Source: Terriglobales bacterium (GTDB lineage Bacteria; Acidobacteriota; Terriglobia; Terriglobales; Acidobacteriaceae). Taken from it: 64,000 bases of DNA. The position numbers and the translations under genes are program-made. Below are positions 10,436 through 18,123 of the stretch, piece after piece (positions within the stretch are counted from its first letter, which is position 1; each line of letters begins with the position of its first letter). The notes under the pieces are model-generated. The model did no database searches and was not told the origin of the DNA. It was given only the letters and a program-made list of their open reading frames with translations. Where the stretch lies: assembly GCA_035651655.1 (NCBI GenBank), contig DASRFG010000002.1, positions 186,001 to 250,000 on the forward strand, written 5' to 3'.

Positions 10436-11958
10436 GATTTGCTCCCCACGGGATCAACAGATGGCGCGGAATCCGCGCCATACCCGAGCGACGCCAGCAC
10501 TTCGCGCGCGACCTGCACGTCGTCGAAAGGTAGCGTCCCGCTTTTGGTGACCTGCACCTTTTCGTGACCTTTGCCGGCCAGAAGCACGATGTCGCCCGGT
10601 TGGGCCTCTTGAATGGCGAGCGCGATGGCCTTACGGCGGTCTGGCTGGGTCGCGTAGCGAGTTCTGGTGCGCTGCAGTCCGGTCAGCGCGTCATTGATGA
10701 TGGCCAGCGGGTCCTCACTGCGAGGGTTATCCGAAGTAAGCACCACGAAATCGCTGCCCTTTCCCGCAGCTTCGCCCATCAGCGGGCGCTTGGCACGATC
10801 GCGGTCGCCGCCGCAGCCGAACAGCGTAATCACCCTGCCTTTTCTGGTGTGAGCGAGAAGTTCACGCGCCAGTGCCGTCAAGTTGCGCAAAGCGTCATCA
10901 GTATGTGCGTAGTCCACTACAACGGTGAAAGCCTGACCGGCGTCCACTCGCTCAAAACGGCCGGGCACCCGGGTCAGCGACGCAATGCCCTGCGCAATGG
11001 CATCACGTTTGCACCCTCGCGCATATCCCGCCGCAGATGCAGCAAGCACGTTGTAAACGTTGACTCTTCCGATCAGTGGAGAAAAGAGTCCCATGTCGCC
11101 CTCGGGCGTGACTAGCCTAAAACGGGTGCCCCGCTGAGTGATGTCCAGATCTCGTGCCTTAAAGTCTCCATGACCGATACCGTAAGTCAGCACTTGAGAG
11201 CCATGCTGTTTGGAAAACTTCACGAGTTTCGCGCCGTACTCGTCATCCATGTTCAACACGGCCACACGCGGCGGCTCTGTACCGCTTCCCTCAAACAGCT
11301 TGCGCTTGGCCGCGAAATAGGCCTCGAAGGTGAGGTGGTAATCGAGATGATCGCGCGTGAGGTTCGTGAAAACGGCCGCGTCGAAGGGAATACCGAATAC
11401 GCGCTCCTGAGCCAGAGCGTGTGAGGAGACCTCCATCACGGCCTCGGTGGCGCCCGCCTGCAGGGCTTCCGAGAACAGCCGGTTCAGTTCCAGCGATTCT
11501 GGCGTGGTATGGGGAGCAGGCAGAACTTTTCCGGCCACATGATATTCAATGGTCCCCACCAACATGCTGCGCCTGCCGGCGGCGCGAAAGATGGATTCGA
11601 CCAGGAACGTGGTCGTGCTCTTGCCATTGGTGCCGGTTACGCCGGTCACCGCCAATTTTTCTGCCGGCCGATTGTAAAAATTCGCGCTGATGCGCGCCAG
11701 CGCGCGTCGGCCATGGGAAACTCGCGCCCAGGCGACTCCTGGTGGCGGCGAGAAATTCTGTGCATCGCTGACCACGGCAACCGCTCCCGCGGCCACAGCG
11801 GCATCAATGAAGCGATTCCCGTCGTTGGTTTCCCCGCGAATGGCAACGAACAAACATCCCGGACTCAGACGGCGGGAGTCGTATTCCACAGCCGTGACCT
11901 CCGCATCGCCGGATAGCGACACGACCTCCGCGCCACTCAGAACATCTTGGAAGGTCAT
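10432..11958 (-). CDS. murE: UDP-MurNAc-L-Ala-D-Glu--meso-diaminopimelate ligase
   Basis: MurE adds the third stem residue. The 508-aa protein carries VTGTNGKSTTTFLVESI (ATP loop, about 105-121), MEVSSHALAQERV (about 174-186), NLTRDHLDYHLTFEAYF (about 197) and VVDYAHTDDALRNL (about 338). The motif SDNPRSEDP (about 400) is the DNPR signature of meso-diaminopimelate-adding enzymes rather than lysine-adding ones, so the cell wall is predicted to be mDAP type. The C-terminal half overlaps murF by four bases. It starts 34 bases after ftsI. Confidence 0.97.
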   Translation of the reverse strand: MTFQDVLSGAEVVSLSGDAEVTAVEYDSRRLSPGCLFVAIRGETNDGNRFIDAAVAAGAVAVVSDAQNFSPPPGVAWARVSHGRRALARISANFYNRPAEKLAVTGVTGTNGKSTTTFLVESIFRAAGRRSMLVGTIEYHVAGKVLPAPHTTPESLELNRLFSEALQAGATEAVMEVSSHALAQERVFGIPFDAAVFTNLTRDHLDYHLTFEAYFAAKRKLFEGSGTEPPRVAVLNMDDEYGAKLVKFSKQHGSQVLTYGIGHGDFKARDLDITQRGTRFRLVTPEGDMGLFSPLIGRVNVYNVLAASAAGYARGCKRDAIAQGIASLTRVPGRFERVDAGQAFTVVVDYAHTDDALRNLTALARELLAHTRKGRVITLFGCGGDRDRAKRPLMGEAAGKGSDFVVLTSDNPRSEDPLAIINDALTGLQRTRTRYATQPDRRKAIALAIQEAQPGDIVLLAGKGHEKVQVTKSGTLPFDDVQVAREVLASLGYGADSAPSVDPVGSKS

Positions 11959-11991
11959 TGATTACCGCAATTATAAAGGGATACCCAATGC

Positions 11992-14217
11992 CTATCGTTC
12001 GAAGCGTACCGCCACGTGCGATCCGGCGGCCACGTGACTTCCCGCTGCCGGAGACTGCTCGCGCGCGATGCCGCTCCCCATGGCGTCAACTTCTACTCCA
12101 CTGCTTTGCGCTGTCTCGATCACCGCTCGCAGCGGTTTGCCAATAAAAGATGGCACAACGATGCCGCCCTGCTCCACGTCCAACACGACCGTGCCCCGTG
12201 TGGGCAGGGAATCCGCGCGCTGCGAGGCGGCGAACGCGGCAGAGGGCGTCATTGCGGCCGCCGCGGTGGCGATCGGTATGCTTTCGCGCGCGGCCACCGG
12301 GGTGGGTTCTAATAACCCGGCCTCCGGCTTGGGTTCCGGTGGGGTGTCCGCCGACTTTGAACGTTGTGTCGCGGCCCGGGCATCAACGCGGGCTTGCGCG
12401 CCAACTTCAGCAGGTGGGGAAGGCAATTCCAGGGGAGCGCCCAGACGATCAGGAGAACTCTCGGCAACATCCTCGTCCTTTACAGCCCGGTTGGCCAGCA
12501 GCAACTGTCGTTGTTTGGGGAGGTCCACGTCGTGCGGCACATTCAAGTAGGCCAGCGTCTGTTGCGCGATGCGCTGAAAGACAGGGCCGGCAACTTCTCC
12601 TCCATGGTGGGGTCCAACCGGCGAATCCAGAATCACCAGGACTGTGATCGCCGGATTATTGACCGGTGCAAATCCTCCGAATGAAGCAATGTACTTACTG
12701 CGCGAGTATGTTCCAGTAGCGGGATCAACCTTCTGCGCCGTTCCGCTCTTGCCCGCCGCGCTATAGCCCTCCAAAGTGGCTTTGCGTCCAGTGCCGAACA
12801 GCACCACCCCTTCCATCATGGACTTCATCTGTGCCGCGGTAAGCGGCGCCACCACTCGCCTTTCCATGGCGGGATGGAAAGCGATCGTCTGCGGCGTACT
12901 GCCCGGCTCAGTGGTCGCGGCTACAATCCGCGGCGCCACCCAGACTCCATCATTGCCTATGCTGGAGATCATGGCTGCCAGCTGTAGTGGCGAAACTCCG
13001 ATCTCCTGTCCCATGGAAATTGCCCCGATCGAAACCTTCGTCCAGCGGCTCACCGGCTTGGTAAGGCCGCGGGTCTCGCCCGGCAGTTCAATCCCGGTTT
13101 GCTGGCCGAATCCAAAACCACGAATGTAGTTGTAGAGGCGGTCGTCTCCTAATCGCAGAGCAATCTTGATAGCGCCGACATCGCTCGAGTGCGCCAGCAC
13201 CTCTGAAACTTTCAGGGCGCCAAAGCGCTTCCAGTCGTGGATTCGACGGCCACCCACAACAATGGAGCCCATCTGGCAATCAACTACTTCATTCGGATTC
13301 GTCAGCTTCTGGTCCAGGGCGGCAGAAAGGGTCACTACTTTGAATGTCGAACCCGGTTCGTAGACATCGCTAACGGCATGGTTCTTCAGCGCCTCCGGCC
13401 TGATACCCTTGGACCAATTGGGATTGAATGTCGGGCGGTTCACCAGCGCCAGAATTTCCCCGGTGCGCGGGTTCTCAACCACCACCGTGCCGGAAGCAGC
13501 GTGAGTCTGCTGCATGGCCGCATACAGCTCGCGCTCAGCAATGTACTGAATTGCCTCGTCCACCGTGAGGACGACATTTTCGCCAGGCTCAGGCTGGCGC
13601 TCCGCCCGTCCGAACCATCGCCGGTGGGCATCCACCGAAATCAGCATCTGTCCCGGGCGGCCCTGCAGCCGTTCCTGGTAAGCACGCTCTATCCCGCTCA
13701 AACCCTCGTCATCCATGCCGACGTATCCCAGCACCTGGGCAGCAAGCTCACGTTTGGGGTAGAAACGCTTAGATTCTTTTTGGAAATAGATGCCGCGCAA
13801 ATTCAGCGCGCGGAGACGGTCACTGGTCTGGGCGTCAACCTTGCGGGCCACCCAGCAGAACGTTCGAGCGGCGCGGAACCTGGCGCGCAGTTCAATGGGA
13901 TCAGCTTTAAGTACTCGGGCCAGCAGGTGGGCGGTGTTGTCAGGATCGGGAATTTCGCTCGGCACCGCAAAGACGGAGTCCACGGATATGGACATCGCCA
14001 GCTCATTGCCATGACGGTCATAGATGATGCCGCGCGCCGGGGCCACATCAATGGTGCGCTGCTGCTGGCGTTGCGCGTGCTGGACAAACTGACCGTAGCG
14101 GAAGACTTGCAGGTCAACCAACCGCACGCAAACAATGGCCGCCCATGCCAGGAAGATCGCGCCCAGAATGTAGAGTCGCTTCTGGGTCGCGTCCTTAAGA
14201 GAGTTGCTCGCAGCCAC
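11992..14217 (-). CDS. ftsI: septal transpeptidase FtsI (class B PBP with C-terminal PASTA domain)
   Basis: FtsI cross-links septal peptidoglycan with FtsW. The frame could extend to a TTG at 14265, but the GTG at 14217 has a GAGG ribosome site eight bases upstream and places the single membrane anchor (LYILGAIFLAWAAIVCVRLV) near residue 15-35; this gives 741 aa. The transpeptidase domain has all three active-site motifs: STFK (YEPGSTFKVV), SSD (AHSSDVGAI) and KSG (AAGKSGTAQK). After it come a Pro/Ala-rich linker and a terminal PASTA-like module (GGIVVPSFIGKPLRAVIETA). The linker and PASTA make it about 150 residues longer than the E. coli protein. Confidence 0.95.
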   Translation of the reverse strand: MAASNSLKDATQKRLYILGAIFLAWAAIVCVRLVDLQVFRYGQFVQHAQRQQQRTIDVAPARGIIYDRHGNELAMSISVDSVFAVPSEIPDPDNTAHLLARVLKADPIELRARFRAARTFCWVARKVDAQTSDRLRALNLRGIYFQKESKRFYPKRELAAQVLGYVGMDDEGLSGIERAYQERLQGRPGQMLISVDAHRRWFGRAERQPEPGENVVLTVDEAIQYIAERELYAAMQQTHAASGTVVVENPRTGEILALVNRPTFNPNWSKGIRPEALKNHAVSDVYEPGSTFKVVTLSAALDQKLTNPNEVVDCQMGSIVVGGRRIHDWKRFGALKVSEVLAHSSDVGAIKIALRLGDDRLYNYIRGFGFGQQTGIELPGETRGLTKPVSRWTKVSIGAISMGQEIGVSPLQLAAMISSIGNDGVWVAPRIVAATTEPGSTPQTIAFHPAMERRVVAPLTAAQMKSMMEGVVLFGTGRKATLEGYSAAGKSGTAQKVDPATGTYSRSKYIASFGGFAPVNNPAITVLVILDSPVGPHHGGEVAGPVFQRIAQQTLAYLNVPHDVDLPKQRQLLLANRAVKDEDVAESSPDRLGAPLELPSPPAEVGAQARVDARAATQRSKSADTPPEPKPEAGLLEPTPVAARESIPIATAAAAMTPSAAFAASQRADSLPTRGTVVLDVEQGGIVVPSFIGKPLRAVIETAQSSGVEVDAMGSGIAREQSPAAGSHVAAGSHVAVRFER

Positions 14218-14301
14218 GATTGCGCCTCTGTAGCGCCGCCGTCCGGCGGCCGCGACGACCGGCAAGTGCCGGCGGATTATTCATGAATGTTGCGCGCTGA
14301 G

Positions 14302-14766
14302 TTATCGCGCCGGCACTACTGAGAACTGCGAAATGCGGGCCATTTCCGGTGCGCTCGAATCCGGCAACGCCGTGTCCATCATTAATACCTGTCCGGCCTG
14401 GGGCGACTGCAGCCCCATGCGCTTCGCCAATGTGTCAATCCGGCCAGGATCGCGCAACGATGCATCCTCAAGTCGCAGCGCGCGGTTCATTTCAACCAAG
14501 CCATCGCGCTGCACCTTTAGGGCTTCGATCTTGTAGCCGTATTCGATCGCACTGAAGTGCTGCCAGGCGAAAGTCATCACCAGCAGGAACAGGCAGCAGA
14601 TTGAACCGAGCATCATCCTTAGCTCTCGGCTGCGCTGCGGGTCGGCCACTTTGACCACTCTCGAGTTATCAATGGGCTTGGTGAAATACACCTCAGGCGT
14701 TCCCATCCAGCACGACTTGCGCCGCGCCGGAACTGCTCGTCCCACAGCCAGGGCCGGAGCTGCCAT
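14302..14766 (-). CDS. ftsL: FtsL-like small divisome membrane protein
   Basis: The 154-aa protein has a cytoplasmic N-terminus of about 50 residues and one membrane helix (SICCLFLLVMTFAWQHF, about 55-72). A short coiled-coil region follows (IEALKVQRDGLVEMNRALRLEDASLRD) and then a RIDTLAKRMGLQSPQAGQV segment typical of FtsL/DivIC-type proteins. Sequence conservation of FtsL is always low, so the assignment rests on topology and position between rsmH and ftsI. Its ATG shares one base with the stop codon of the 53-aa ORF upstream (TAATG), implying coupled translation. Confidence 0.88.
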   Translation of the reverse strand: MAAPALAVGRAVPARRKSCWMGTPEVYFTKPIDNSRVVKVADPQRSRELRMMLGSICCLFLLVMTFAWQHFSAIEYGYKIEALKVQRDGLVEMNRALRLEDASLRDPGRIDTLAKRMGLQSPQAGQVLMMDTALPDSSAPEMARISQFSVVPAR

Positions 14767-14927
14767 TAGGCCACCCCTGCCAGGCTTGACTCAGGCGTGT
14801 AGTCGTTAGCGATGGCGTAGTACGCCGTCTCTGCGGCTTCATCGCCAGGCGTGACTTCAAAATGTGAATGCTCTTCCACTTTTGCGACCGTTGCCATCAG
14901 CTGGTCAATCATCGTTCCCGTAAACAT
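14766..14927 (-). CDS. 53-aa small protein inside the dcw cluster, function unknown
   Basis: An uninterrupted 53-codon frame lies between rsmH and ftsL. It has the best ribosome site in the neighbourhood (GGAGGTGA, six bases before the ATG at 14927), and its TAA overlaps the ftsL ATG by one base. The peptide is acidic, starts MFTGTMIDQLMATV and contains VEEHSHFEVTPGDEAAETAYY; no membrane segment, no cysteines. I do not recognise a family. The strong start signal and coupling to ftsL argue that it is translated. It may be a small divisome partner, or merely a leader that loads ribosomes for ftsL. Confidence 0.75.
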   Translation of the reverse strand: MFTGTMIDQLMATVAKVEEHSHFEVTPGDEAAETAYYAIANDYTPESSLAGVA

Positions 14928-14981
14928 CTGCTCACCTCCGACCTACCTACAACCCTTAGTTTCGTGGACAGAGTGTCCGCG

Positions 14982-15938
14982 TTACACTTTTTCCGCCGCC
15001 CGCAACTTTGCACTGCGCGAGCGCGGGTTTGAAGCGATCTCTTCTGCCTTCGGCCTGACCGGTTTCTTTGTCATCGGCCGATAGATGCCTGCGCTACTTC
15101 CTTCACGGAACGCGTCTTTCACAATGCGGTCCTCCAGCGAGTGAAAGCTGATAATCACCAGCCGTCCTCCCGGCCTGAGCACCCGGGACGCCGCGCCTTC
15201 GGCTAGCAACGCCCGCAGGTCGTCTAATTCGCGGTTTACGAAGATTCGGATTGCCTGGAAAGTGCGCGTCGCGGGATGAATGCCCTTTACGTATTTCATT
15301 GGCCGGGCCGCGGCCGAAACCACCTCTGCAAGTTGTGCAGTTGTGCGAATCGGTCGCGACCGGACAATGGCTCTGGCGATTCTCCGCGACCTCCTTTCCT
15401 CACCGAATTCGTAAATCAGATCGGCGAGAGTTTTCTCGTCGACGCGATTTACCACTTGTTCGGCGGTCAGCTCTGACTGCGGGTCCATTCGCATGTCGAG
15501 CGCTCCTTCCGCCTGAAAACTGAATCCGCGCGCCGCATCTTGCAGTTGCAAGCTGCTCAATCCCAGATCCGCCAGCAGCCCGTCTGCCGAAGCAGGATCG
15601 AGCCGCTCTCCAACCTGGGCGAACGAACCCTGCAACAGCATGATCCGCGGCCAGTCCTCTTTCCTTTCTGGGAATGGCTGCAGTCGCTGACGCGCTATCT
15701 CCAGCGCTTGCGGATCTTTATCGAGCCCAATCAAATGACCCTGTGCGCCCAGGCGTCTTGCGATTTCGTAACTGTGCCCGCCTGCGCCCACCGTAGCGTC
15801 GATATAGGTCCCACCACGCCGGATGGCTAAAAAGTCGATCGCTTCTTTTAAAAGAACCGAAACATGGCCAGGCTTTTCTGGCTTGGCCGTGCCGCCCCGC
15901 TGAGGGGCTTCTTCCTGCTCCCCAAAACCTTTGCCCAC
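14982..15938 (-). CDS. rsmH: 16S rRNA (cytosine-1402 N4)-methyltransferase RsmH
   Basis: RsmH (MraW) methylates N4 of C1402 in the 16S rRNA P site using SAM. The 318-aa protein has HVSVLLKEAIDFL (about 25-37), the SAM loop YIDATVGAGGHSYEIARRL (about 46-64), LGLSSLQLQDAARGFSF (about 144-160), ATRTFQAIRIFVNREL (about 226) and LVIISFHSLEDRIVKDAF (about 262). The start codon is a GTG whose G is the last base of the mraZ TAG (TAGTG), so it is coupled to mraZ. Confidence 0.97.
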   Translation of the reverse strand: MGKGFGEQEEAPQRGGTAKPEKPGHVSVLLKEAIDFLAIRRGGTYIDATVGAGGHSYEIARRLGAQGHLIGLDKDPQALEIARQRLQPFPERKEDWPRIMLLQGSFAQVGERLDPASADGLLADLGLSSLQLQDAARGFSFQAEGALDMRMDPQSELTAEQVVNRVDEKTLADLIYEFGEERRSRRIARAIVRSRPIRTTAQLAEVVSAAARPMKYVKGIHPATRTFQAIRIFVNRELDDLRALLAEGAASRVLRPGGRLVIISFHSLEDRIVKDAFREGSSAGIYRPMTKKPVRPKAEEIASNPRSRSAKLRAAEKV

Positions 15939-16378
15939 TAGATGCCCAGTTCGTCGAGGGTCTTCTCATCCTCAGGAGTGAATGGGTTCTCCTTCATCTC
16001 CTTGACGAACGCGTCGTTGTTGCGCACATCCAGATAGGTCAGATTGCCCAGCACCGCCACTTCTCCGCGAATCTGCGCTGAGTCCCGTAACACCGTGGGG
16101 ACCAGCAAGCGCCCCTGAGCATCCATCTCCACTACCTGGCCGTAATAGTTGGTGCGCTCCAAGAACTTCTTTTTTGTGGGATTGAAGGTCGAGAGCCCTG
16201 CCAGCTTCTGCTCGATCCGCTCCCACTCCTCGAAGGGATATATCTGGGCACTCTTGCCGTCGAGGCTGGTTATGTAAAATTGCGTTCCGTACTTCTCGTC
16301 GATCACCCGCTTGAATTCCGCGGGGACTTTGAGCCGTCCCTTTTCGTCGACGCGAGTTGGGTGATTGCCGCGAAACAT
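15938..16378 (-). CDS. mraZ: transcriptional regulator MraZ
   Basis: MraZ is an AbrB-fold DNA-binding protein that represses its own dcw operon. The 146-aa product carries two SpoVT/AbrB-like repeats: MFRGNHPTRVDEKGRLKVPAEFK (1-23) and YYGQVVEMDAQGRLLVPTVLRD (about 78-99), both with the conserved DxxGRLxxP core. It is the first gene of the operon. Periodic GTGG boxes at 16533-16577, directly downstream of a good promoter, are the expected autoregulatory operator. Confidence 0.97.
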   Translation of the reverse strand: MFRGNHPTRVDEKGRLKVPAEFKRVIDEKYGTQFYITSLDGKSAQIYPFEEWERIEQKLAGLSTFNPTKKKFLERTNYYGQVVEMDAQGRLLVPTVLRDSAQIRGEVAVLGNLTYLDVRNNDAFVKEMKENPFTPEDEKTLDELGI

Positions 16379-16532
16379 GTGTTCTGCCCCGCTTTGGGGC
16401 TATCTTTCGGGCGGCTGCAAGTGCGGCCGCAGAGGTCAAAAGCGTCATGAATTCCTGGAGGTTTGGTCGGCTGGGGCTGTTTGGGGTGTCAGCTCTAAAT
16501 CCCACTGGCGCTCCTGAATTCGTTTACATCGC

Positions 16533-16577
16533 CCACGACTCACCACCTGAAGACCACTTTCAACCACTTTTGTCCAC
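16533..16577 (-). promoter_or_regulatory. MraZ operator: five GTGG boxes at about one helical turn
   Basis: On the minus strand GTGG occurs at + coordinates 16574-16577, 16564-16567, 16554-16557, 16543-16546 and 16533-16536, spacing 10, 10, 11 and 10. A sixth copy at 16502-16505 sits 31 bases further, in phase. Two of the boxes read AAGTGG/AAAGTGG, like MraZ boxes described in mollicutes, and the geometry resembles the TGGG-type repeats of E. coli. The boxes start immediately after the predicted -10, covering the transcription start, which fits repression by ring-shaped MraZ. The assignment is by pattern and context. Confidence 0.8.
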
Positions 16578-16605
16578 ATCCTACTCCTAAGTTTCTCTCT
16601 GTCAA
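16578..16605 (-). promoter_or_regulatory. predicted sigma70-type promoter of the dcw operon
   Basis: On the minus strand a perfect -35 TTGACA (16600-16605) is followed after 16 bases by TAGGAT (16578-16583), which matches four of six -10 positions. It points to mraZ with a leader of about 190 bases and abuts the GTGG boxes. Confidence 0.7.
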
Positions 16606-17013
16606 CAGGAATTTTTAGGTACCTCTGGCCCTTTTTCCGCCTACATGCTGCTACACGAGTAATTGCGATTTTTCCCAAGGCGACCCCAATGAGGTGGGGT
16701 TTACTAGCGTGGTTCAGCTGGGGGCGCTCTCTGGGGGTGGTGATTTTCGAGTTAAACAGGGGATGAGAGCTGCAGTATCCACCTAAGATTCTGGAATCAA
16801 TAGACTTGCCTGATGGACCCGCTTTTCTAGAGCCCTTGCGGTTGCATTCCGGCGTGTCCAACTGACGATTTTGAGGCTGTTTTGCATGGATTGTGAGCCA
16901 AACGGAGGTCGTTGAGGGGTTGTATGCGTCAATTACGAACGTAGCACCTGAAGATTTTGGTGGTACACTCCGGCGCGGGTCAGTATCGCAACCTAATAAC
17001 GAGGAGGCAGTCC
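16606..17013. other. 408-base intergenic region between the divergent dcw operon and a membrane-protein gene
   Basis: I see no convincing coding frame, RNA gene or repeat here. Apart from the dcw promoter just to its left, the only functional signal is the ribosome site GAGGAGG at 17001-17007 belonging to the gene at 17014. It must also contain a plus-strand promoter, which I cannot place with confidence. Confidence 0.5.
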
Positions 17014-17466
17014 ATGGGAATCAACAAGTCACGCGTCCTGTTGGGCGGCTTTTTAGGCGGAATCGTCTGGTTAGGGTGGAGTTTTTTTATTAACAGCAGA
17101 ATTTCGCCTCTACTTACGGTAGCTCAACAGAAGGGGCTTTTCCTGGCAAAACCTCGTTATTCTTATTTCCCCATTGCCTGGATCATTACTCTGTTTGTGC
17201 TGGCGATCTTGGTTTCGTATCTTTATGCAGCCGTGCGGAACACCCTGGGGCCGGGCCCCTGGACAGCATTTAAGGTTGGCGCCCTGTTCGGATTTGCGGC
17301 CGGTTTCCCTGACAATTTTGGGATGGCCTCTTGGTCGCCCGCTGATCGCGTAATTCCTCTGGGCTTTATGCTGGAGATGTGGGCGGGAGCAATCCTGGCT
17401 ACCGTAGTTGCTGGCTGGATCTACAAGCAGGCGGGCAGCGAAAAAGCGGCGCGCGCAGCGGCGTAG
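17014..17466 (+). CDS. small membrane protein, four predicted helices, function unknown
   Basis: The ATG at 17014 is chosen because GAGGAGG lies seven bases upstream; the frame itself extends further. The 150-aa product has four hydrophobic segments: about 8-27 (LLGGFLGGIVWLGWSFFI), 50-70 (PIAWIITLFVLAILVSYLYA), 84-97 (FKVGALFGFAAGF) and 114-136 (GFMLEMWAGAILATVVAGWI). A charged tail follows. I do not recognise a named family. It is convergent with the YbjQ-like gene, 16 bases apart. Confidence 0.8.
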   Translation: MGINKSRVLLGGFLGGIVWLGWSFFINSRISPLLTVAQQKGLFLAKPRYSYFPIAWIITLFVLAILVSYLYAAVRNTLGPGPWTAFKVGALFGFAAGFPDNFGMASWSPADRVIPLGFMLEMWAGAILATVVAGWIYKQAGSEKAARAAA

Positions 17467-17482
17467 GTATTGGTTGGGACAA

Positions 17483-17848
17483 TTACGCTTTTTCTACCAC
17501 CACCGCGGTGCCGTACGCCAGCACTTCGGTGACACCCTGCATGATCTCAGTCGCGTCATAGCGGGCGCCGACCACCGCGTTGGCGCCGAGTTCGGACGCG
17601 TGCTGCAGCATTAGATCGAAAGATTCCTCCCGGGTCTTCTCGCAGAGCTTCGTCAAAAGTGTGATGTTGCCTCCAACCAGAGTCTGCAGCGCGGCGCCGA
17701 TGGTTCCTACGACGGAGCGCGAGCGCACGGTGATTCCCCGCACCACACCCAAGCTGCGAACAATGCGATAGCCGTCCAGTTCAAAGCAGGTCGTAACCAG
17801 CCGATGATCAATCACACTGGATCGCGGCGCTCCGGGCATGCTGCTCAT
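17483..17848 (-). CDS. YbjQ/UPF0145 family protein
   Basis: The 121-aa product matches the heavy-metal-binding-like YbjQ (DUF74) fold: [52 protein letters not shown], and a closing [11 protein letters not shown]. The frame can be extended upstream to a TTG at 17899. The ATG at 17848 is preferred because it has GAGGAG six bases before it, and the family normally starts close to the equivalent of [12 protein letters not shown]. YbjQ proteins form pentameric rings of unknown role. It follows the CPXCG gene on the same strand. Confidence 0.88.
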   Translation of the reverse strand: MSSMPGAPRSSVIDHRLVTTCFELDGYRIVRSLGVVRGITVRSRSVVGTIGAALQTLVGGNITLLTKLCEKTREESFDLMLQHASELGANAVVGARYDATEIMQGVTEVLAYGTAVVVEKA

Positions 17849-17902
17849 GATTTGCTCCTCAATATAGATCAGACTATCGCGCTCAACTTTCGTCGGCAAT
17901 GC

Positions 17903-18082
17903 TCATTCAAGTTCTGCCCGGATGACGTAGTCCTGAGCGCCCGCGTCATACTCAATGTGCAGCACATTGGGCTTGCAGCAAATCTGGCAATCTTCCACGT
18001 AGCTCTGCTGGCGGCCGGCAGAGTCATCCACCGTGGTCTCGTTCCACTCTCCGCAGCCAGCGCATTGAAAACCCGCCTGCAT
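17903..18082 (-). CDS. CPXCG-motif cysteine-rich small protein
   Basis: The 59-aa product has two cysteine pairs, FQCAGCGEWNETTVD near the N-terminus and YVEDCQICCKPNVLHIEY in the middle. This is the layout of the Cys_rich_CPXG family, thought to bind a metal ion; the first motif is CAGC rather than CPxC. The ATG at 18082 is used instead of the TTG at 18088; neither has a strong ribosome site. It is divergent from the M24 peptidase 41 bases away and probably in one unit with the YbjQ gene. Confidence 0.8.
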   Translation of the reverse strand: MQAGFQCAGCGEWNETTVDDSAGRQQSYVEDCQICCKPNVLHIEYDAGAQDYVIRAELE

Positions 18083-18123
18083 TATCAACGAATATAATGC
18101 GACTTCCCTGTTAAGGAGAGCCG

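Noticed and set aside
16445-16861. 138-codon minus-strand frame upstream of mraZ
   Set aside because: It spans the promoter and MraZ boxes and has no recognisable domain; better explained as regulatory DNA.
17456-17500. Possible terminator between convergent genes (GCGTA ... TACGC then TTTTT)
   Set aside because: Only five pairs with an 18-base loop inside coding sequence; too weak to call.
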